Assembly (NCBI GenBank): GCA_963693305.1
Contig: OY855914.1
Location: 24,960,972-25,024,971 of the forward strand
DNA: 64,000 nucleotides
Direction of reading: 5' to 3'
Source of the DNA: Meandrina meandrites
Lineage: Eukaryota; Cnidaria; Anthozoa; Scleractinia; Meandrinidae
Part shown: in pieces, positions 47,825-56,900 of the stretch
How positions within the stretch are numbered: position 1 is the first letter of the stretch
Layout of the letters: every line of letters starts with the position of its first letter
The notes under the pieces: model-generated
Database searches by the model: none
What the model saw: only the letters and a program-made list of their open reading frames with translations
Told to the model about the DNA's origin: nothing
Position numbers and translations under genes: made by a program

Positions 47825-49060
47825 CTTTGCTTCTTCGAGCTCTTCCGAGGCGTGTTTACATAAGGTGCGGCTGGAAATATCACATGTGAGCCACGTAAAT
47901 ATATGCTCTGACAGTCTTAATGCTTTGTTTTACCAACAAAGCCTTTAATTAATACGGGCACCGCGGAAACAACAGAATATTTTCGGTAGCAACGGTCCGT
48001 GTTAAAACGTGCAAGATTAGCTGTTTCATTAACAAAAATAGTAATAATACCAACAAAAACGGCTTTTAATTCCGGAACATGCAGGAGTTACACCCAACCA
48101 ACGATGAAAACCGAGAAATTCACGTAGAGAGTTAATAACATAACAGGTTTCAATCTCGTTCCCAGCGTTTAAAGCCCTGGGAACTAGGTTGAAAGAGACT
48201 GTTTTAGCAGGTTTGACACGGATGGTGTACTGTATTTGGTCAGTGTATGTTGTCTATCAGTTCAGAAAGGTCACAGGCGTTCAACAGGCTGCTCCCAAAA
48301 AAAAGTTCGGGAGCGCTGCGAGACAAGCGCGGTCTGGTTGCTAGGAAGATCGTGTACCGGCAAATGTCAGCCCTTGTGTTTTCTCTTAATATGGGTTTTC
48401 AAGCTCCGCTCGCCAGTTTTGTGTTTGTCGATTTCTCGATATTAATTTTTTTGTGCTCTTTATTCCTTAGAAAAATCGCTATTTTTGAGCAGTTTGTCGT
48501 AAATTTGGCCATCCGAAATATCGTCACATATATGTATTAGCTCCTTTAATGGGTGTCTTAGTAGACAGGTTAAGGTAAAGGTTTCGTCTGATTTTAGCCA
48601 GCTCGACCCATGGCCTCGTCGACTGTGCCAGCTGAGGTCAGGTGACATTCCGCACAATTTCGCAGGATAAATGTTAAATGTACAAAGCATCAGGGATTCG
48701 TCCGACTTCTCGCAAAGCTCTGCACAGCTACAGTTTATCTGGGTGTAAAATGCGTTTCATCGACAACGTTTTTCGAGTAATAAAACAATTATCAAAGGAT
48801 TTGTAAGATTTAGAGAAGTATGAAATACTGAAGAATAAATGTACTGTAGTTTTAAAATTATAAGTTTAAGTTAAAAATTATTAGATGGACACCAAAACAG
48901 TCCCCTAGCAACCACGAGGGCTTTTGCGTGGGAGTCAACTCATAAATCATAATCTTCTCCTTGATCAATGTCACGCTATGCGCGCAAATCTTAGTTAGAT
49001 AAGTGTTACCATTATGTCGAAATGCAGCTAAATCCCAGTTATATTTCCCCATTCACCTAC

Positions 49061-49091
49061 CTAGGACTAGAACAACGCTAAAGAACATCAT
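49061..49091 (-). CDS. Most distal alternative first coding exon (MMFF type) of copy 9
   Basis: This 31-nt exon encodes MMFFSVVLVL plus G with a GTAGGT donor. A TATTTAAA-like TATA candidate lies roughly 60 bp upstream of the ATG on the minus strand (complement of 49141-49150). Surrounding sequence is shared with 47.7-48.0 kb, so this and the previous exon arose by local duplication. Confidence 0.6.
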
Positions 49092-49781
49092 CTTCGCTTC
49101 TTCGAGCTCTTCCGAGGCGTGTTTACGTAAGGTGCGGCTTTAAATATCACATGTGAGCCACGCTAATATATGCTCTGACAGTCTAATCTTTGTTAAACCA
49201 AACAACAGAAAGTGTTTGTATTAAAACGTGCAAGCCTGGTTGTTTCATTAACAAAAAATAATAATAATATCAACAAAAACAGCTTTTGATTCCGGAACAT
49301 GCAGGAGTCACACCCAACCAAAGATGAAAACCAAGAAATTATAAACCTTGAGAGTTCACTGACGTTTAAATAACCTGAATAACGTAACAGGTTTCAATCT
49401 GTTTTCCAGCGCTTTAAGCCTTGAAAACTAGGCTGAAAGAGACTGTTTGAGCAGGTTTGACAAAGATGGTGTACTCTATTTGCTCCGTGTGTTGTCTATC
49501 AGTGTAGAAAGTTCACGGTGTTATAAGACAGGTTAAAGTAAGTGTCTCGTCTGATTTTAGCCAGCTCGACCAATGGCCTCGTCCACTGTGCCAGGAGGTC
49601 ACGTGATACTCGGCGTAATTCGCAGGATAAATGTTAAATGTACAAAGCTTGCCAAGATTCGTCCGACTCGCAAAGCTCTGCACAACTGCAGGTTACCTGC
49701 GTTTTTGAGTAATGAAAGTTCTTCTGCTCAATCTGACGGAATATCGTCTGATTTCAGCCAAGTATCAGACAATATTCTGCA

Positions 49782-50013
49782 CATTCTCGTCCCCAGTGGC
49801 CGCGATCCTTCTGGTCTGCGCCAGGAATTGAGACCTCTGGCCGCTCCCAATTTCTGAGCATGGGCAGAGTACCCGTTCGATGTTTTTCAGACAATCAGAT
49901 TTCTCATATTTGACAATGAGTCCGTGAATCGCGGACTTCCGCTTTTGGAGGCGGCCAGAGGTCTCGACTTCTGGCGCAGACCAGAAGGATCGCGGCCTCT
50001 GGGGACGAGAATG
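49782..50013. mobile_element. Mutator-like MITE with 9-bp target duplication
   Basis: CATTCTCGTCCCCAG and its inverse CTGGGGACGAGAATG form the ends, and the inverted repeats run about 70 bp inward (GCCGCGATCCTTCTGGTCTG). TATTCTGCA stands on both sides (49773-49781 and 50014-50022). Nine-base duplications are typical of Mutator-like elements. A fragment is at 41010-41060. Confidence 0.85.
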
Positions 50014-50080
50014 TATTCTGCACGATTTCACGGTTAAGAAAAGAGAAAACAGTGCAAACATTTTAAAAAAGAAAATCCTC

Positions 50081-50086
50081 TTTATT
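50081..50086 (-). terminator. Candidate polyadenylation signal of TMA7
   Basis: TTTATT on the plus strand is AATAAA on the minus strand, 123 bp after the TMA7 stop codon. Confidence 0.6.
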
Positions 50087-50208
50087 CACGACTTCTTTAA
50101 GTGTCTAAATGATTGTTTCTCAATGTTTCACAAGATATACATGATCTGTACAAGGTAATTGAAAAGAAAAAATTCTTTTTACTTTTCTCTACATCCTGAA
50201 AAACAGTG

Positions 50209-53200
50209 TCATTTCTTTCCAGATTTCTTTATTCCACTACCACCTGGCAAAAAAAAATGCAAATATTTACATATCGTTCATATTTACATATTGTTCCACA
50301 TACCGGTAATAATTATGATAAAGTGGGAGGCACGGTGGCCTAATGGTTAGTGCGTTGGACTCTGGATCGAACGGTCCGGGTTCGAGCCCTGGCCGGGGCA
50401 ATGCATTGTGTTCTTGGGCAAGACACTTTACTCTCATAGTGCCTCTCTCCACCCAGGTGTATAAATGGGTACAATTTACTGCTGGGGGTAACCCTGCGAT
50501 GGACTAGCATCCCATCCAGGAGGGGGGGGGGGGGGGGGAGGTAGAAATACTCCTAGTCGCTTCATGCTATAGAAAATGGAGATAAGCTCCGGCCTGATGG
50601 GCCACTATGCTCAAATGTAGACTTATATAATATGATAAAACACCATACATGCAAGAGTTCAAGATGGGAATTTCCACCTACAGACCAGGGTACATGCACA
50701 GTATATTAAGTGCACATCGCATGCCAAAAATACTCCAAAGTTTTTAAAAGTATACATCAAGGTTCTTTGTTATTCCAGCCTAAAATAAGTTAAAATCGCA
50801 CCGAAACCAATCGTATGCCGAGAGGTCAACCTCTCTGACGATGAACAATTTGTTGGAAATATGCCGTGTTATGTGCAATTATAGCATAGTTTACAAAACA
50901 CTTAGAAGACATCTTGCGATACTGATCCTTTTGACCCCAAAATCCACAAGCAAATTCTTTTGACTGATCTCCCTACATAATTTTCTTATAGTATAAGTTG
51001 GGAGAATTTGTTAAGATCAATTCAAAGCAATTTAATTCCTATGATGATCATTTTAATAATTGAAGGCGTGAGGGTAAGACTCACACATCAAGTTTTTGGC
51101 TAAATTGAACATTGTCAAAAACAACTCCAAACTTTGCATGCAAGTTTGTTTATGTGTGCTTAACACTGCCCTGTATTTCATTTCGCTGGTCTTTCCTTCA
51201 TTTTCTAAAAATAACACATGCAAAAAGACAAGATTTTTGCTGGCGGCATCTTTAGCAGTTTTCTTTGACAACCGATAAACAAAGTAAACCTTTTGTTCTT
51301 CAAAACAATGAAACCAGCGAACGTTTTAGGGATTAGACTATAACTCTTATGATGTTAGGGTTACACCTGAGGGAGCCTTGTTTATCATTTATACATCTGG
51401 GTGGAAAGATCGAGCCACTGTGAGAGTAAAGAGCACAGAGCCAGGGCTGGAGCAAGAACCACTTGATCCGGAGTCCACTGCATGAACAACAGTTTAACAC
51501 TGCACCTCTTACAAAAAAATTCCAGGAACATTGCAAAACAAGTCACAATACAGGTTAAAAAACAAACGAGTGGCATGCACACATACCCATTGGTCCTTTC
51601 TGTGATGCTTTTGCCCTGGCTTGATCAAGTGCTTTTTTCTCGTCCTTTAACCTCTGCTTCTCTGCCATGTCATCCTGAGGGCCACAAGGAGAAAAATTTA
51701 ACTGGTGAGTAACTTCATTAGAACACAGCAGTGTAGACCAGCTGACTCTCGTACATTATGCGCAAGTCTCATGCCTGTGGATCCAAAAGATCTCAGTATC
51801 ACGTGCATACAGACCAATTTCTTATGCCTCTTTTTACTCACAAAACCCATTAAATGTAACTTCCATCCAATTTCAGTGAAAATAATCCAGAAAATGAGCA
51901 TTGTTATTCGCAACTGAGTCGATTTCACTCACATCTGCAGGGCTCGACACTAACTTTTCAACTTACTAGCCTAGTGGCTAGTGACAACTTAGCTGTTACT
52001 AGCCAAAAAAAATTTTTACTAGCCACGCGGTGATGTCTCCAGTTAAATATCTTCTTATATCCATTATGCCCGGGATTATAGAATTTTAAGAAAAAGCAAC
52101 AATATTCATGTCTCAAACCGCTTGACACAGTCGGCACAGCTTGTGTCACGCTTGACTGGTTTAAACGCAGCGAACGAATTTATCATCTAAATGAATTGCG
52201 CTGGTTTTAATTTTGTTCAATGGGCTTGTGTTTTCCTTACATCAAATCTCTCAGGCCGACAGCTCACAAAGGAAAATCCAGAGATTTTCCCGTTAAGACT
52301 TTCAGGACTCTGTTTTTCTGTGAGACTTCTTTGGAAAAATATCGAGACACCGAGATGTCATTGTTAACACTGTCAGGTCTTCTTTACAAACAGGCGCCGG
52401 GGTCGAAACATTTCAAAAGCAAAACGACTATCTGAACAATACTGCAAACTGTTGTTGGCGAAATTCAAATGCTAAAAACGGCTGATTTAAATTTGGAAGG
52501 ATATAAATCTTTCTCTAATTATTTTTGTAGTGGCAAGCTTTGTCAGTATGCATATGATGACAAATCACCGATGTGTTGTTACTCAAAATGAAATGTTATC
52601 CCTTTATAGTTCCGCACGATTTTGCGCATGATTTAATCAGGAGAAGCTCGTGTTCTACTAATTTCTACTAATTTTAGTAGAAATTACTACTAATTTCGAA
52701 ACAAAAAAGGAACATCGATGTGTGCTTTCAGAAAATGCTGTCTTGTTTGTCAAATGCCACGCAACGAAAAGTAAACAGTCTTAAATTTGCATACGCGCTG
52801 AACAGCAATGCCCAGTAATATGGTATGTCAACAAGGAAGAAATTGCGAGAAAATTGTTTGCGTATGGCTTCCTTGTGAATGACAGAAACTAGTTCGGCCA
52901 ATTTCATTTTGTTTACTAGCCAAAGTGGCTAGTGGAAATCGAAAACCCACTAGCCAAAACTGAATTTCTACTAGTCTGTGGCTAGTTGGCTACCGTTAGT
53001 GTCGAGCCCTGCATCTGCAACCTTTGAAAGACATCAGAACATCTTTGATGCTCTTCCGCAATGCTCAGAAGTCATTGGAACATCTTTGGAAATCTCCCCG
53101 GAAATAGTCAGAACATCTTCAGAAATGTGGAGATGGTAATCACATGCCTTTGACTTAAGAAAAGTTGGCAGGTGTAGCAGTGTATCGAAGGCTGTTAGAA

Positions 53201-53687
53201 CCATAGCACCACAGTACCCCATCTAACATACTGTCAATTGGTCTGGCACTTTTGCAGTTCATTAGATCGAAGAAAACTCGAGAGGATACTGGAGAGAGTA
53301 CTAAGAGCAGTATACAAATACAGCTCAGTGTCTTATCAAGAGCTTCTAGACTATAATGAATGAGAACTTTATTAACGTGTCGATCTGTTGCAAAAAATAT
53401 ATTATAATGTCTACACAGATTGGATGTCTAAAGAAGTGAGATCAGATTTTAATTACTACTGACTAGACAGCCTTACTGTTTCGTCAGCAAAAAAGTAAAA
53501 AACGTTTACTGTTCTGACATAAAATAAGCTTATGTTGCTGACCTCGTCCAGTTCTTTTTTATCTTTCTTGGGCTGTTTCAATGGCTTCTTTTTGCCTCCT
53601 GTGAAAACAAGAGATCAAATAAGCTTCATGGTAAAACAGTTTAGAATGTGTGTAAACGCGATTTCCATTACCTTCCCTTCCAGACAT
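50209..53687 (-). CDS. TMA7: Translation machinery-associated protein 7
   Basis: Minus-strand coding exons are 53687-53672, 53598-53543, 51674-51587 and 50243-50209, totalling 195 nt and 64 aa, the usual animal length. The protein starts MSGREGGKKKPLKQPKK, continues with an acidic-lysine helical segment (DDMAEKQRLKDEKKAL, then DQARAKASQKGP), and ends SGIKKSGKK with a TGA stop. All exon borders are GT-AG and phases agree. TMA7 proteins are small, highly charged cytoplasmic proteins associated with ribosomes. The start codon is fixed by the conserved MSGREG. Introns contain a SINE, a SINE fragment and a 1.07-kb TIR element. The gene diverges from ATP5F1C with 245 bp between start codons, so a shared promoter is likely. 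Nothing looks broken. Confidence 0.95.
50324..50630 (+). mobile_element. tRNA-derived SINE, full length, TMA7 intron 3
   Basis: The head GGAGGCACGGTGGCCTAATG contains an A-box-like segment and GGGTTCGAGCCC is a B-box match. The body has TCTTGGGCAAGACACTTTAC and CAGGTGTATAAATGGGTA, with an internal poly-G at 50521-50539. It ends near GTAGACTTATATAA. This is the best-preserved SINE in the window and lies antisense to TMA7. Confidence 0.88.
51358..51482 (-). mobile_element. Degenerate SINE fragment, TMA7 intron 3
   Basis: The segment has the complement of CTCTTTACTCTCACAGTGGC and CACCCAGATGTATAAATGAT, and reads into a decayed tRNA-like head (complement of TCCGGAGTCCACTG). It is diverged and incomplete. 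Confidence 0.7.
51938..53011. mobile_element. 1.07-kb TIR element with 6-bp duplication in TMA7 intron 2
   Basis: CAGGGCTCGACACTAAC (51938-51954) and GTTAGTGTCGAGCCCTG (52995-53011) are perfect 17-bp inverse ends with CATCTG on both sides. ACTAGCC-type motifs are clustered near both ends in opposing orientation (TTACTAGCCACGCG, CCACTAGCCAAAAC), like subterminal binding sites. No transposase frame is found. Confidence 0.85.
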
Positions 53688-53932
53688 TTTAGATCACAAG
53701 CAAAACTATCGCTGAACAACCTTTACCTCCAAAAAAACTCTTTCAAAACACGAAACGTGTTCAGCACTTTGAGCCTGCGTTAACAGAATTTACTTTCCTA
53801 ACACGCTTTCCAATTGGTCGAACAGCTAATTTGATAATTTTAACCAATCGTAATGCGCGTTGTAAAATCGATTCGCAGGTCAGCGGTGTCATAGGACCAC
53901 GTGACCGAGCAAGCGAGGTACAGGCATTCAAG
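53688..53932. promoter_or_regulatory. Bidirectional promoter between TMA7 and ATP5F1C
   Basis: Only 245 bp separate the two start codons. Visible elements are a palindromic CCAATTGG (53810-53817), AACCAATC (53842-53849, CCAAT-type) and CACGTGAC (about 53898, E-box). AAGATGGCGGC (53930-53940), a YY1-type motif, overlaps the ATP5F1C start codon. No TATA box is evident. The elements are assigned by pattern only. Confidence 0.6.
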
Positions 53933-56900
53933 ATGGCGGCTACCGGGGTCTTCCTCCGTGGAGCTGTTTTTCGGCCAACATCATGGTGAGAATGTGGCTT
54001 TTTATACGTTAGGAATTTAAAGAAATGTTAGAATTGTTGTAAATGCTGTTTTCGTCTCATTTTCTGTTGTAGCCCGGCAGTAAGGAACATGGCAACCTTG
54101 AAAGACAGTAAGTAAAATTTGAGAATAATTTGTGTTCCTTCTTCGATATTACGCTGAGCTACAAGTATTATATTTCATTACTATGTTGATGTGGGTTAAT
54201 CGTTTAGTAGCTTTAGCCCTCTTTCCGAAATTTCAAAGCTTTGAATTTAGCATACACATTCATACTCGCATTCTGATTGGCTGGCTACTAAACGAATTGG
54301 CATAAAATTTTACGCAAGCTCCTCCCTGAGAAAGCAACCCTGCCACAAAAGGTTTTATTTTATCATTTGACAGTACGTAAAAGGGAAAATTTATCTCCAT
54401 ATGGAAAAGCTCAATTGTCCTTTCTATGCACCTGTCCATATCTACACGTATATGTTATTTTTTTTATAAAAAATTCCAATGAATTGATATTATCAAGTGG
54501 CAACACATGGATGCTGAAACAGGGACTGCGGAGCAGGGGGGCTGGGGGGGGGGGGGGCCTTGGCCCCCCCAATATTTCCGAAAAAATAAAGACTTTCTAA
54601 GAGAAGAGTCTCTAAAACCCCCCACTTCAAGTCACTAGTCAGCCCCCCCAATAAGAAAAATGCTCCGTGGTCATTGTGAAATAGCAGATTTTTGCCTTGG
54701 ATGCTGAAAAGAGCAACAGGCCATTTCCGATTTACCTTGTGCCTCTGTGTCTAAATGAGTCTTCATGCGAAACCATTCATATGTAGGGCTGCAACGATAC
54801 ATTTTCTTAGCAACCGATACATATCTCGGTACAAGTGCCACGATATGATACACGATACGATACATCATAACATACAACTGACAAGTGACGTAATGTTACT
54901 AAACTGCTTTGGAATCTTTAATTTCCATTGATAACAATTAACAAATGGTAAAAAATAACACAAGAATTTTACGAGAAGTGTCTCACTCCTTGGCCATCGT
55001 AAAAAATTTTGAATCCAAAGTCTTTCCATACCTTTGACTTTTAAGAGGACGGTGCAGAGGAAGACATTTTGATGAAAGAACCAACGTGACGAACGAGCCG
55101 CGTGTTTTTGTTGCTGGCGCATAAGACTACGCATGCTTTCGTGCCGCCATCTTGAAAAATACGTGACTGGAAGCATGCGAAGCGATACTAAGCAACGACG
55201 AAGCCCTGTGGCAAAAAAAGGCCTGTGCTTGGGTAAGGAGTCATAAAACTGATTAAAACAGTAATTTCTGAATGTTGGTAAAGTAATTTTTCATTTTTGA
55301 TGAGGAATATTTTGTTGTTTTGCGATACAGCGATATCCCATTCAAATATCGATATTCGTATCGTGACAAAAAATATCGCGGTGCACCAGTGTATCGTTGC
55401 AGCCCTATTCATATGAAAATGAGTTTCACCCGCACGACCATTTTCATGCAAATCAAAGTCATTTTCATTTGAATGGTTTTGCATGAGGACTCGTTTTGAA
55501 AATGAGGCAAACGGCAGCTAGGAAATGGTCTATTGTATGCAAAGTAAATTCTTCTTGAAACATTTGGTAGAGAGTCTATAAGAGTTTGCAATTTATTGTT
55601 GTCTGCATGCTGAGAGAATATTCCACTTTTGATTTTAGTCTCCTTGCGATTAAGAAGTGTCAAGAACATTCAGAAGATCACAAAATCTATGAAGATGGTT
55701 TCAGCTGCCAAGTTTGGCAAAGCAGAGAGGGAACTACGGCCAGCGAGGGTTTATGGAGCTGGTGCTTCAGGTATGCAAGTTGATCATTTGAATTTACAAA
55801 GGTTTAATTCATCTTGAATAAGAGGACCTCCTTATTGCGCACTTAGCTTTTCTTTGATGTAAAACTTAAGTCATGTGTTGTCAGACTTGTTCACAAACTA
55901 AGTTGATCGTTTTCAACCAGAAGATAACGCTCCTGCGATGAGGTAAAACAATTTGAAATCCCTGTTAATTATTTCAAATTGTTTAAAGTGATCGTAAGAG
56001 TTTTTTCTTCAGGCTGAAACAAATTTAACCTGAAACCTAATGTGACCAACAACATTATACTGTACATGTACATGACACATTGCATAGATACAGAGATATA
56101 GGTACTGTTTGTTATGGCTTGAGGTGTGACATTTTATATGCAAGTAATATCAATAACTAATCAAAAAAGTACATTCAATGCTCTCTCTAGAACTGCAAAA
56201 TCAGTGTGCAGATTTTTTTAAATTTAATCTTGGAGGTCATTCACGTGGGGAAGAAACATTACTGAGTGTACAAAGAAATACCTGTATGTGTGTTTTCTTG
56301 TGCTAAGTACATGTAATTCATTCATTCATATCTTCATCATGGTCATTACATGTAGCTTTGGATCAAGAGTAAATTGCTGAATGTACAATCTTTGTCCTCC
56401 ACATTTTATCACAAGCTAACTTAGCCATCTTTCCTTTAGCATTGTACGAGAAGGTAGAAATCAAGCCAAGTGATGCAGAAAAGACAAAACCTAACAACTT
56501 GGTAGTTGTGATGTCATCTGATCGTGGCTTGTGTGGCGGAATCCACTCTAACTTGGTCAAGGCTGTAAAGAGTGCTTTGACAGAAAGGGAAGGTGAAAAC
56601 ACAAAAATTGTAGCATGTGGCGAGAAATCCAGACAGCTCTTCCTCAGGACACATGGTGAGAAAACTCAGTTGCTGTAAAAAGTGAAATGTTATATCCTTT
56701 ACACCTATGAGTGGCCAACATCAAATTTCTCCTCACAATACCAATAGAGAAAAGGTTATGAGAATTAATAAAATGATCGCCACAGATTGCTTTGATCTTT
56801 TAACAAATTCTCCCAACTAATCCTATAAAAATGTTTAGAGATCAATCAGGAGTATTTGTATGTGGATATTAAATGGGGCTGAAAGGGTTACAGTGTAAAC

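Noticed and set aside
44..49091. Assignment of the cluster to known small cysteine-rich coral proteins, GFR-alpha or toxin-like families
   Set aside because: Cysteine spacing and exon structure do not match any pattern I can recall with confidence; a name would be invented.
50324..50400. Possible tRNA gene (A- and B-box-like sequences)
   Set aside because: The tRNA-like head continues into a repeated SINE body and recurs at several loci; it does not fold as a full tRNA.
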